From the NCBI GenBank assembly GCA_039654915.1, contig CM077597.1:28246001-28310000 (forward strand): DNA of 64,000 nucleotides, in the 5' to 3' direction. The translations under genes were made by a program, and so were the position numbers. Source of the stretch: Aquilaria yunnanensis (lineage: Eukaryota > Streptophyta > Magnoliopsida > Malvales > Thymelaeaceae). Positions 37,140 through 48,694 of the stretch are shown one piece after another; the first letter of the stretch is position 1; every line of letters starts with the position of its first letter. The notes beneath the pieces were generated by a model, which was not told the DNA's origin, did not search any database, and saw only the letters and a list, made by a program, of their open reading frames with translations.

Positions 37140-38900
37140 TCATTTGTGGCTAGTGGTAGCTTGTTTGCTTTCGTTGGGTTATAGGATTTTTTCTGTTCCC
37201 CACACAAGTATACCTTAGCTTCTGCCAGCCATTGATGATCCTCATCTATTGATGTTGTGCTTTGTATTTTTGTCGTTTGCTTTTTTTTTTTTTATTCAGC
37301 TTCTCTCTGTTGTGTGACACAAATGGCTTTGTAATATTTAAACAACAAACAAATTGTTATATTAATTGCAAAGCCTTTGCTTTGAAGAAGATGCATCTAT
37401 TATGTATGTTGATTTCAACAAATAATATGTGATTGCCAGAATCGTCTTATTCATGCTTTTGGAATAAAATTGTAGTGCAAGAAAATTCACTTATTCTTAG
37501 AGCTAACTCTCAATACATCCTAAATGCCTGCTATAAAGACTAAGGTTATGTGTCTTGACTCTTGAGTTAATGACACAAAGCTGCAAACAACCCTAACAAT
37601 AACTATGCATTATAATAGCCCCCAAGGTATAAAACTTTGGTCGGTCATCGAAACTACCAAAAATAATTCCGGTATCACTAACAATTTAGAATAAATAAAT
37701 TTTTAGTTTAATTAGTAGTGAAAACCAGGTCGAATCCCAAATTTCCCAAAAGCTTCCTATCAAAAAACTAAAATAAGGGATTGAGTTGTTTTCTTGAATC
37801 GAATACTAAAATAAATTAATTATAGAAATAAAATAAAATTAACCAATACTAAAAATACTTAGTTCAGGGTTGATTATATATTCCAATTACGCAATTGATC
37901 ATCAAACAACAATAATTCTCTAATTCAAGCAAATAAACTAGACATTCTGTAAAGGTAAAAGGAACCCAAAGAATTCAATAGTAAAATTAATCAGAAAAAG
38001 CTTCAGATTAATTTCTTAATTTTTAGTACCAGATATTGAAAAGCAATCTCTAATTTTCTCAAAACCAGCATTAAGAACAATGAACAAAATTTTATTCCAA
38101 GCAACAATCCCAAAGTTTGAACAATTTAACCTGTTTTACTTCTCCCGGTATGAACTAAGTAGAAATTAAAAATAATCTCTAATCAATCCACTTGCTTCTA
38201 AATCGAACACTTTTCACCCAAGTGATTGAAAAAGAACCAAGCAAATTTGCAATCGCATATCCAATTCAACAAGTGAGAACTTAACCACAATAAATTTAAA
38301 CTATGAAGAAATAAGCACTTGAATTTAAAGAAAATCTCAACAAGAAAAATCAATCCTCACAATTGGTGTTGGCGATAGAAATCACCCCTAGAATAGACCC
38401 AGAAAACTACTCAGCCATGACTAGAAGAAAAAAAAAGAACAATAGAGAAAAACCTAAGCTGTCAAGAGAGCGAGGCTTGTGCTCTTTCTACTCCTTTTAT
38501 TTGCAAAATTTCACCTAAAAAATGCACTAAAAAAAATAGAAATTGCAGCTCAGAGCTACCTCTTCCAAGTTAAGTTATAACTTCTATTACCACTCTGAGA
38601 GCTTAAATACAGTGACAATATTTAATATGTCAATCTCCCAGGAGCTATGCATGTTCTGTAGGCCATTAGAACAATGCCCACTATATTACCTAAGTGGCCC
38701 TCTTGGTCTTTATGCAAATATATGTATATTGGTCAAACCATAACACACATATTTACATTTATGCACACTATGGCAGCTAACAAGGAAAACACTAGCACAA
38801 TTCTTAGTTTTGGCTTCCACACATTAGGCAATATTGTTAAGTTCTAGTGACCAGCCACTGCACTTGTAACTTCCACTAATGAACTGTATCATTCTAGCCA
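37140..38900. other. No gene; repeat-like non-coding DNA
   Basis: A T13 run lies near 37280. From about 37620 to 38530 the sequence is A-rich (minus strand T-rich), and a gaaaaccaggtcgaatccc phrase suggests an old retroelement spacer. No domain or ends were found. Confidence 0.35.
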
Positions 38901-40900
38901 TGTAACCCCCTGTTTTCTTTATGCCATTATCAATTAGAGACTTAGAGAAAACCAATAATTTTTTTTTTACATCAAAAGCCCATTATGGAGCAAGTTATGA
39001 ATTTCTTAAGTTGGTTACCAAATTTTGGCCAAATAAACAGTAACTTAGCGAATTGTTGCATGTCATATCTTTGGCTACAGGGCTCCAAATTTAGAAATTA
39101 TAAATTTTAGTTCAACCTCTGTATGTGATCTAGGTGTGGTCAAACTTTCATACCGATATTCATTCAACACAGGGAGTTATGGAACTTTAAGTGCAGAGTC
39201 GAAATTCTGGTCACTTTATGACCATTTTGCCCATACAAAATTTCATAAGATTCATACACTTCATTTCCAGGTGCAAAACCAACATGGGCAGGTTCTTACA
39301 TGTCCTAAACACTTGGTAAAGTCATTCCCATGAATTTAGAGGCATTCCATAAACATTAAACATAATTTTCTTTGGAACAACTAATGAGTTGCAAAATGGA
39401 CAGAATTGAACATTCAACCTCAAACATCACTTTATTGCTTCATATATCATCCATACACCATCCATAGTGTATTTAAATGCATAGATGAATCATACATATG
39501 TCCTAGCTTAGTTGGGTATGTACACTAGCTTCTTGGAGAGCCTTACAACCACAATGCACTCCAGAAACTTCAAAAGACAGCTGCTGCATAAGGCAGAAAG
39601 TACCAACACTAAAATTAGAAAATGTGCCCTAAAAATCATGAAACACTCCAGTTTAATACTAGACATATTGAAGTTTATGTACCTGAAATTTAACAGGAAA
39701 AATCAAACTACAACTATTAGTTTGAGCATTCTCTTTCAGGCACTTCTGAAAATGGACAGAAAGGGGAGTAAATTCTTCGTAAAGAATTTAGTAGGGCTTT
39801 CAATGTAAAGCCTTCCATAGCAACGTACCACCTGAAATACAAATACATAAAAACATGAAAAAACAACACATACACACAAATATGGCAACCATATGCACCA
39901 ACAAACTCAGCAACAAACACATGTAATGCTGGCAGCAATAACACATTAGGGTTAGTCCATAATCATTCAATACAACAATAATATATCACTTTGGTAACAT
40001 TATGGCAGCCCTCCTCATGCTTTTGGTTGGTCTTAGGAGTCTTTTAGGTCTTAGTTAGTACTAACTTGGGCTCTAGAAACTCTTCTTTCTTGCTGCCATC
40101 TTTAGCATGGTAACACTAAGGCAGAAACCTTGCCATGCTTCTTTCCCCTTAACCCATATTTGGGTCCTTGAGCTTTTTGCTCTATTCCAAGCATGGTCTT
40201 AGCTTCATGGACATTTGAAAATATAGTAAACAATCCAGGAAACTTTAGAAAACCCTTACCTTTGCTATGAAATCTGAAAATCCAAATATAACCAAAATTA
40301 GGTTTTCTTGCACTCTTTGATGTCTTTTTTGCTTTCTCTTGCTTCCTCTTGTTTTCTTAAGGTATGGTGGCTATGGAAGATGATGGAAGAGCTTAAGGAA
40401 GAGGTCTTAGCTGCTGCAGACCAAAATTTAAGGAAAATGGCAATGAAATGAAGATTTTCCTTCATTTACACACCATTTTGACCAAGGTGGCATATATGCA
40501 AATTTTTGAAACTTTGGCCAAAACTTGGACAAATTATTACTAGCCATTTTGGCTGGGAAAATGACAGATTTTGGCTTGTGTTAACCTTGTCAAAAAATCA
40601 TTTTGACTTTAGGCAAACAAGTGGACACTTGGATCCTTAGTTGGCAATATGCCATAAATGATTAACTTTGCCTTCATACGCACTTTGGTCCCCAACAATA
40701 TCCTTAATTCCATCCATGTCCTTTCCATAGCCATCTTTAGAGATTTGTGCAATTGAGTACCCAACTTTTGTAGCCTTACAATTTAGTCCATAGGTTACTT
40801 GAAAATTAGGCGAAGTGCCAATGCTTTCTTAAGGACCAAGCTATCATTGTTTTTGCCACTTAAGGGGGTGTATATTGAATACTTTACACTTCACAAATCA
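38901..40900 (-). repeat. Probable minus-strand gypsy LTR, ends unplaced
   Basis: The plus strand reads tgtaaccccctg at 38901, the complement of a common gypsy LTR end. The minus strand through 40450-39000 has the usual look of a plant gypsy LTR: a leader with caagaggaagcaagagaaag and gcaaaggtaagggt, and long stretches of non-coding exhortation-like repeats without frames. The right end near 40.9 kb and any target duplication could not be found. Confidence 0.4.
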
Positions 40901-42281
40901 TACACTATGGTGAAAATTAAAGCATATAAGTTTAAGTCCTTATGCTGTAATTTTCCCATTTTGTGAAGGTGGTAACAATTGGACTCTCGTCCAATTGGCC
41001 AATGAAGTTCGCATAAATGAGGACTCCCAAATTTTCCAACTTCTTAACTGCCATCTCTCATAGACATTTAGTTAAACACCTTGCAGGCATCAACTTCTTG
41101 GAGCTTTAATCGATAGCTTTCAGCCTAGCTTCGATCAGTAATCAAACTGTAGCAACTAAGTTACTAGAGGCCTCAAATTGTTGGATTGAATGTGCTTAGA
41201 GATGATTTGGAACTGTGAGATAGCTAGCTTGGTTGGAGAAGTACCAGAAGTGCAAAAAAAAAAAAAAAAAGGTCAAAGCAAAGCTGGCAATTTGGACTTT
41301 GCTTCCTCTTGGATAAAATGCCAACAAACCATGCTCCCATGTGTGCTAACAACTCCTCCACCCTTAAAATGTTGGTCCTAAGTTGAAAAGAGCCACTTTA
41401 CTCCTTCTAGTCTAAAAATGCCACCATACCTTCAATTCTTTCAAACCACGAAATAAAACACCAAATAATATTATTTATATCCTTATTAAGTTAATAAATA
41501 AAAAAAAAAGCTAAGGAAAATTATGAAATAAATATAGATAAATTATGATCTCATCAAACCCCATAAGTAGGGTTATTTTGATATGTATTGTTCATAAAAA
41601 ATTACTTGCATGCTAAAATGTTGGTTAGTATGGTCTACTAGCTTGGAAGTGGTAAAATTGATTATTCAGGCAAGCCAAGTCAAGAGGGGCATTTTGCACA
41701 TTTACAAGGTGACACATTGTCATGGAAAATATGGGAAGAAGATTAGAAAAATATCACCTAAGGTGTCACAATCTTTGCGGATTTTTGGTTCTGCCCTTTG
41801 GAATGAGATAACTCAATTTTTATGCTTAGGAGTGGTTTAAGTACAGTCCTTGTATAGCTTGATATGAGACCCAACCACACGTTTCTACAAGTTGAGCACT
41901 AGATATGTTATTAAAACCAACAAATGCTAGTCCCGATCTCTAATAGTTACTGAGTTGTGAATAAGGAAAAGTTTGAATTATGGCCATGTATAGAACTATC
42001 ATGAGCAATATATGTGGGTTGCGTTTAAGGACTGGGCTCACGAGATAGCCCCATTTCTTTGAGCTTCTCCAATATATAGAAGACATATAGACAGCATCAA
42101 CTTGCCCTCTCACACCATGCTCCAAGGTCAAGCTTCAATAAAGTTCACACAATTGATTTTAAGCTTTAATCAACAAGGAAATTATGTGGAAATCAAATTG
42201 GGAGCATCATGGAGTACAAAACAAAATGACATACAGTTACGGTTACCTTTAGTGACACACCGCCAATTTGTCTTAAAAGAT
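40901..42281. other. No gene; includes a 17-base A run and the MULE target site
   Basis: No coding similarity. A17 lies at 41254-41270, inside an open frame (41190-41381) that I do not regard as a gene. The left copy of the MULE target duplication (taaaagat) is at 42274-42281. Confidence 0.4.
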
Positions 42282-42500
42282 AAGGGTAAAATTCACTGGG
42301 GCTACCTTACCTTACCTTTTTTTTTTTTTGGTTTTATCTGGGTACCTAACCTTTAATTTGTCCTAGCGAACTACCTTAGTTCTTTATGCGCAAGCTTTCC
42401 AAGTACTTTCCATCATTTAATTCATCAAGATGGACGGAAAATGATGATATGCCCACTGTTGGATGATTATCTAGCCCTATAATGCCACAGTGGACAACAT
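42282..42500 (+). repeat. Left terminal inverted repeat of the MULE
   Basis: Matches the complement of 47454-47673, including the T-run, the caagctttccaagtactttcc/cagatgctttccgtcattt region and ggatgattatctagccc. Confidence 0.88.
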
Positions 42501-42698
42501 ATGTCATGGAAAATGAATTACTGGTAAGTTTGAGAAAATTTGTGGACAAAAATGGAAATGCAAAATTTTTCAACAAGAAAAAGGCGATAAAAATGGCAGG
42601 AAAAAGGTGGAGGTTTTTTGGAGAAATCTGTGGAAGAAAAAGGCAAATAAAAGAAAGGAAGGGGAAATGGGGGTTGATCAAAAAACCTTGCATGAAGC

Positions 42699-43259
42699 AT
42701 GGTGAGTTCTGAGTGTTCTGCTTCGACTGTGGAAGAAGAGAATGGTAGGGGGCCATGCTACAAATGTGTGATTCCCGCTCAGTTGAAAAAAGCTTGGATG
42801 AAGCAAAATAAGGGCCGGAGATTCTATGGATGCAGGAATTATGGTGTATGTGTGTGATGGGTGGTATTGTTGTACTAACAGCTTGGAATCAGACCTTTTT
42901 TCCTATTTCTGTTGTAGACGTCAAAGTATTGTTGATTCCTTTAGTGGCTTGATGAGCCGACGCCAGAGAGACTAAAGGGTGTGATAGCTAGACTTTTGAG
43001 AAGGATGGATGAGGCAAAGAAAAAGGTCAGGAGGCAACATTCTAAAGTCAAGGTAGTAGAGGAGGAACTAGAGAGAGAGATTGAAAGAATAGTGGAGGTG
43101 GAAGTAGCGGTGAACAAACTTAGTGAGAGTGAAGAGGAGTTGAAGAGGACTATTAGAGAAGTGGAGGGAAAGAAGAAAAGATTAGAGGTTGCGATGATTA
43201 TTTCATGGATTATGTCTTTTTTTGTACCTTTCAATGAAAAAAATGGCATGGAATGGTGA
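42699..43259 (+). pseudogene. GRF zinc-finger, coiled-coil, membrane-anchor protein, two exons, two stops
   Basis: Exon 1 (42699-42845) runs from MVSSECSAS to CRNYG. An intron with GT...AG ends (42846-42917, pyrimidine-rich before the AG) joins in phase to exon 2 (42918-43259), which begins TSKYC. Together they give a GRF finger: CYKC, then AW-NKGRRFYGC, then KYC and WLDEP. A charged coiled coil (about residues 65-135, Glu/Lys/Arg heptads) and a hydrophobic C-terminal helix (VAMIISWIMSFF) follow. Two stops (TGA 42933-42935, TAG 42942-42944) fall inside the finger. Plants have small proteins of this layout whose role is unknown; the GRF finger binds single-stranded nucleic acid in animal proteins. 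It points toward the transposase and lies beside the left inverted repeat. Confidence 0.78.
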
Positions 43260-43499
43260 AGGAGAATAACTGTGAGTTATGGAAAAGCAGATACATAGGG
43301 ATATATAGCTAAAGATGGTGAGGGAAAGTAATGATGTGGCAATGGTGTTAATTTTGCATATGTGAAGGGAAATAATGGTGTAGCAGGCGTACACAGATAT
43401 GTTTATATTTCTAGCTACATTTGAAATTGCTTTAAAAATGCCTCACACAAAACCTTTTTTCAGCATTGGGAAATAGTTCATCCACAGCTAGAATTAGAC

Positions 43500-45480
43500 C
43501 TTACAATAAACAAGTAAAATAGTTAAAATAGTAAACACATACATGACTAATTGCCTTTCTCCACACAAGTCCTAAACTTTTGTCTATCTAACATGAAAGT
43601 CCAATGCTTATTGTCATCAATATTAAGTGCTTGACTTAGCTAGTACAAAAACCAACTCCAAGAGTCTTTATTCTCAACCTCAACAACCCCATATGCAATG
43701 GGCCGTATACAGATATTAGCATCAATTCCTACAGTAGCTAGCAACTGACCCCTGTAGCTCCCCTTTAGAAAAAATTCATCCAGGCTAATAATAGGTTGAC
43801 ACCTAGCCAAGAAACCATTTCTGGTAGAACTTATGCATAAAAAACCCTTTGAAAAAATAAGATATCAAGACATAGTATCCGGACACTGTCTGAGTTTGTC
43901 CACTTCAACTCACCCTTATAGTTTACCAGTTTTGCATACTGGTCAATCTCATCCCACCTTAAGTTCTGTAGTGCAACCTTTTTGGCCCTCTAAACCTTTG
44001 ATCTATGAACTATAATGTTGAAATATTTTCTGATATAGTCCACCAACCTGATAATAGAATGTCAAAGTATGACTCTATGATATCAAGGTACTCATCACAA
44101 ATCCTTTCATAATCTGTCCACCTGTTTTTCACCACCCTCGCACATGAATTAACATTCTCATGTCTCTTAATCTAGACCCTTGGTCCATTTGCATACTTTC
44201 CTATAGTAAACACAAAACCACATCTTTCCTGACATTCTACCTTCTTTTACCATTATAAACAAAATAAAGCCCAACTTTGTTCCTTATTGAGTACTACTTC
44301 ATAGCTTTCCTCAATACCTCAAAAGAAAGAAACACCATTCTTAATTTAAAGTGTGGGTCCTTTATATCTATTACAAGGCTAAACAGGGGAATACTTGAAT
44401 TGTCTTCCTCACTATCTTCATGCACACTATCAAACTCACCATCTAATGAATTGTAATCTGACTCCTTTACCTCATAGGCATAGCCCATACATCTATTAGA
44501 CAGACCATCACCATCTGACGTTGTTGTGCATTTGCCCAGGGTGCACACTCTCCTTCTGCATTGAAGCAATTCTAGCATAAATCTCAATAGCAATATTCAT
44601 ACAAACATCTGCTTGATCAATTTCATTATCTGTCTCTTCAAACTCGGTTGAGGAACTACCAGAGTCACTCTTTGATCCAACTTTTTAATCCACATCCTCA
44701 CTTGCTTCAATGTGTTCAGTCTCAACCCCTACTCTGATACCCTCTTGCACTTCTGAATCTACACTCTCTTACCTAACCTCTACTTGCTCATCTTTACCAT
44801 CATAAGAGGCACTGAGATCTTCTCTAACTGGTGTTCCATAACCATCCTCTCCCTTATACCTAGTTCCATATCTACCATCCTCTCCCCTATATCCACTTCC
44901 ATAACCAATATTACTTGCATCATTTTCTTTTTCCACAACCATTTCCGTAAATCTAAGAATGTCATCATTCCGCTCTAACGCATCAGCCATCTCCCCTTAT
45001 CTTACAACTCTAGCATCATCTCTCATAACACAACCAAGCAAGTATAACCTCTTCACAGTACATCCAATTTTACCTCTCATCCTACTTGCACGATCTCTAA
45101 CATTTACACCTTCTTCTTCCTCTATGTCAACTTCATTGTCAAACATTAATAGTTTTGCTTTTAGAGTAGACAACAATACTTTAATCTACTCCACAAATAC
45201 CTTTTTTGGTTCTAAAAATCCCTTTGTCACTTAATGATACCATGTACACACTAATTTTGTGATTTTAGGGCATATTTGCCATCTCCATCCACTGTACGTC
45301 CTTGTCTATTTTTAGCTTTTTTAGTCTTTCCTCTAAACCTACTTCAGCACCGCCTAGTGTTGTCCAATAGTAATTCATCCATCCAGGATGTCTACATTTT
45401 TGGACAATCTCATCACAGTTCACCATGCATAGTTTCCCCATGTGGCAAGAGGTTGAAATGATCCTTATACCGCCCGACAT
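43500..45480 (-). pseudogene. MULE (MuDR-type) transposase, degenerate and truncated
   Basis: Minus-strand order: an N-terminal segment ending KDVQWMEMANMP (about 45270), an acidic middle with tandem GYRGEDGRYG and GYKGEDGYG-like motifs (about 44860), then the DNA-binding MuDR segment DPHFKLRMVFLSFEVL (about 44330). The catalytic core follows: ISLDEFFLKGSYRGQLLA (about 43770) with the first Asp, then YGVVEVENKDSWSWF and MLDRQKF with the second Asp (about 43590). Stops and frameshifts occur throughout. The region for the third acidic residue and the SWIM zinc finger is missing. Intact proteins cut and paste the element through its inverted repeats. Confidence 0.82.
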
Positions 45481-46038
45481 AAGCCTTCAAAGCCAGGCTA
45501 TGGAGTAATCCCCGTTACAGATTTTTATGGTGAACCATGGGTCTGTTTCATCTATAATGTGAGCAAATCAAAAAATGTAAGTCAGTAAAGGAACATGAAA
45601 AAAACCAATCAACAAAACTACACTCATCTATAACATAACCCACTAGTTCACCACCTTAACCACCTATCTCCTATTTGCCAATCCACCCAACAAATACAAC
45701 AAAAAAAACCACCAAGCTCAATACCATCACCAAAAACTTGAACGATGACAGAAATGATAGAGTTACTAAAATGTCAGACTCCTTCTTTGCCCTTTTGCTT
45801 ACCCATGCTTTCAGTCTATATCCAGTAACCTTCGATTTCTATGTTACTGAGTGCTTCATCTCCCTCATTTGATTCACCATGATTAACACTCTATGTGATT
45901 AATCAAGTCTGTCCACCATCGATACTTTCTCTCTCAATAGATTAATGTTCCAATCTAGCAGATTAGGAAAGTGCAGGGGTTGAGACATTGGCACAAGGTG
46001 GGTGGTTGGCTGCTTTAAATGTTTTAGCCTGTTGTTTC

Positions 46039-47453
46039 TGTTAGTGTTGTGCCCAAAAGCCAATCATGAGATGATTGTATTTTTGCACATTGAGTCATGA
46101 TATTTTATTAAGGCATTAATCCAGCAATTATGTTTGTTGTTTTGTTCCTGCGTAACTTAACAAACATAATTGTAACCCTAGAATAATGATATTCTTAAAA
46201 GTCCCTGGTCTAGAATTATTGTGGAGTGGGTTGCAATAATACATAACGACTAGCATATGTGGAGACTAATATGAGATATGTAGTCTACATATGGGTACAA
46301 GTTGGAGAACTTGTGTACTGGACCGACCCACCATGAGAACACTACATGGATCGTTATATGAGTGTCATAAGTGATTCCCATAGTGATCAGGGTATATGTA
46401 GCCCTTCGACCTAAGATCATCAAGGTTCCCTACATGTGAGTCACATACTTTGATACTTTCCTTTGTTGCTCGTAACTGAGTGAACTTGAAGGAGGTCATT
46501 GGGTATGTCACATATCATGCGGAGAGATTTGTATGATCAAGATGGGATTTGTCCCTCCTATGTAACGGGAGCAATATCTTCGGGCCCCTTGATAGAGTGA
46601 GACTTAGAAAATGCATGGCCATGCTCGGATGAGTTGATATGCGATATCAATGTCATCAGTTTAAGTTAGTCTACTCGGTAATCAAGAAACCAAAGATTGG
46701 GCTATACGAGAGTGACACATTCCATGTCTCGTGCTTAGTCTTGATATCTTGGACAAAGGGACAATGGCATATATCGGTGATGATCATAAAGGTATAGTCG
46801 AATCATCGACAATCTTGTCACTTGGATAGCAATGATGTGTTGCTAGACACCGCTCATTGCTTATGATCATAAATGTGATTTATGATCATTGCCAACGTGA
46901 TAAGAGTTTATTGGGTCACACACATAGAGCTATTTGGATCATTAGAGTGCATGGGCTAATTATTTGGGTTATGGTTTCACTTTAATTTCGTATTAACAAT
47001 AGGCCCAAGAGTTGAGCCATTATTAAGCTCGAAATTAAATCCTAATTGGATTAGGGCTTTGAAACCCATTAGGCCTGGAAGTTGAGTCTCACTATAAATA
47101 CAACTTTTAAGTGAGAAATTCATAGGTCTCCTTGCCCTAGCCTCCCAAAAGGACAGTCGCACTCTTCTCTTGCAATTCCTTGGAGGACGCAAGCTAGCAC
47201 TGCGAGCGCAAGAGAAACGCATCTACCGGGACGTGGTGGAAGCGTGGTGATCCCGAGAGGCTCGTGTGGATACCATAGAGAGCTTGAACACGTCAACTGT
47301 TCAGGTTTTGTGATTCGACTCTACAGTTGAGTGAGAGATCTCAATCGAAAATTAGGTATGAAAATTTTCGAACACCCGGTTTACCCCGTTTCACTTGGAT
47401 CCTGGAGGTTTCGGTTAAATTCCGCTGCGCTGTTTGGCTCCCGAAACCCAACA
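46039..47453 (+). mobile_element. Solo LTR of the copia-sized family, second copy
   Basis: 1415 bp, starts TGTTAGTGTTGTGCCC and ends AACCCAACA. Very similar by eye to 21280-22692 over its whole length. Flanking 5-mers are gtttc and gttct, an imperfect target duplication. It sits inside the MULE, immediately inward of the right inverted repeat. A TATA box (tataaata) is at 47093-47100. Confidence 0.88.
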
Positions 47454-47673
47454 GTTCTAACTAAAAAATGTTCCATTATGGAATTGTGGGGCTAGATAAT
47501 CATCCTACAGTGGCTACATCATCATTTTTCATCCGTCTTAATGAAGTAAATGACGGAAAGCATCTGGACATTACATGCCTAAAGAAGTAAGGTAGTTCAC
47601 TACGACAAATTAAAGGTAAGGTATCTAGATAGGACAAAAAAAAAAAGATAAGGTACCCTAGTGAATTGTACCC
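47454..47673 (-). repeat. Right terminal inverted repeat of the MULE
   Basis: Inverted copy of 42282-42500, ending gtgaattgtaccc. It is followed by the target duplication taaaagat at 47674-47681. Confidence 0.88.
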
Positions 47674-48694
47674 TAAAAGATGACCTATAGCAATGCTTTT
47701 ACAAGCCCTGGTAACATTACTGTAGCTAAAGGCCATCACTAAAAACTAAACTATACTGACATATCTCTAATATCCATTGGTATATTCTAACTTACACCAA
47801 TAGTTTGGAAACCATCCTTATAAGTTAAGGTTTATTAGGACACAATAATTAAATATTTAGTTGATAAAGCTAAATATATATTGACTACTCTATTTGTATG
47901 TAATATAAAACATTTACTAACTATATCCTTTGTTTAAAAAGTTTTTAATTTTTAGAACTAATTAATTATTTATAAAATTTTCATATTTTATAGAAAATTT
48001 CTTGAAAAAATATATGCTTTGAAAAAAAATATAAATAGTGTTTTCCTAACTTAATCTCTAGCATCCTATTTTCCCCTTCATTTGATGCCTCTAGTCATAA
48101 ACCCGATTGCCACTCCTTTTGCAATCTCTCTTTCGTCCATCTCATCCACAGTTTTTTTGAGCTTGAATAAAAAAATTCCTTTATTCATCATCTTCCTCTT
48201 CCATTTAGTATAGACCAAAGCTTGTAGAGAAATCTCTAAAACTCTACAACAAATATTTGGGGAAAGTTTAGGTTTGGAGGGTGAATTTATTATGGGAAGG
48301 CTACAAACAAGGATTTTTGGGGCTTATCACTTCAATCGGACCCTTTCCTACCACTTAAATGTGCTCATATCACTATTGTCATGCTTTTTAATTTCCTCTC
48401 CAAGCTTTGTAAGATTCCTAGTTCTTTCTTCTTTGTTATTATTACATTTGGATCTAGAATTACATATTGTTTCTCCAATTTTTTGACTCAACATTAGTTT
48501 GCAATATTTTTAAATCTATGGTGAGTTGCCTTTGAAGAGCGTATAATGATATGGTCCATTTCTCCTCCCTAGTCTGCTTGACATGGTTCCATGGAGCATG
48601 CAATATTCTCGTAAATCAGCCTATGAAAGTTCAAGTATGTTTCTAAGATGCCACTAGGGCAGAAGCCTACTTTTGAAGCTTATGGGCATGTCTT
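47674..48694. other. AT-rich spacer with a TATA-like start; no gene proved
   Basis: After the MULE the sequence is AT-rich. A clear tataaata (48030-48037) is followed by a C/T-rich, leader-like stretch and an open frame (48274-48486) that is hydrophobic and unrecognised. This could be the 5' end of a host gene or of an LTR cut off by the Athila-like fragment that begins near 48695. Confidence 0.35.

Larger units (their letters stand above)
42282..47673. mobile_element. Mutator-like element with transposase remnant and GRF zinc-finger gene
   Basis: Inverted ends of about 220 bp (42282-42500 and 47454-47673) both read inward as gggta-aattcact, then a T-run, then ctaacctttaatttgtc-like sequence. 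Flanks are taaaagat(a) at 42274 and taaaagat(g) at 47674, eight of nine bases identical. Inside are a broken MULE transposase on the minus strand (43500-45480) and a convergent two-exon GRF zinc-finger gene on the plus strand (42699-43259). A solo LTR (46039-47453) was inserted next to the right inverted repeat. Without it the element is about 4.0 kb. Confidence 0.88.

Noticed and set aside
39717..39944. Hydrophobic minus-strand frame of 75 residues
   Set aside because: Falls within the probable minus-strand LTR, lacks any motif, and is most likely a chance frame.
42482..42712. 76-residue basic frame starting MPQWTTYVMENEL
   Set aside because: Its first part lies in or beside the left inverted repeat and it is in a different frame from the GRF gene, which has its own plausible start at 42699.
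44769..44990. Gly/Glu/Tyr-rich tandem motif as a separate gene
   Set aside because: It is on the same strand and in order with the transposase parts on both sides, so I treat it as the acidic linker of the MULE transposase.
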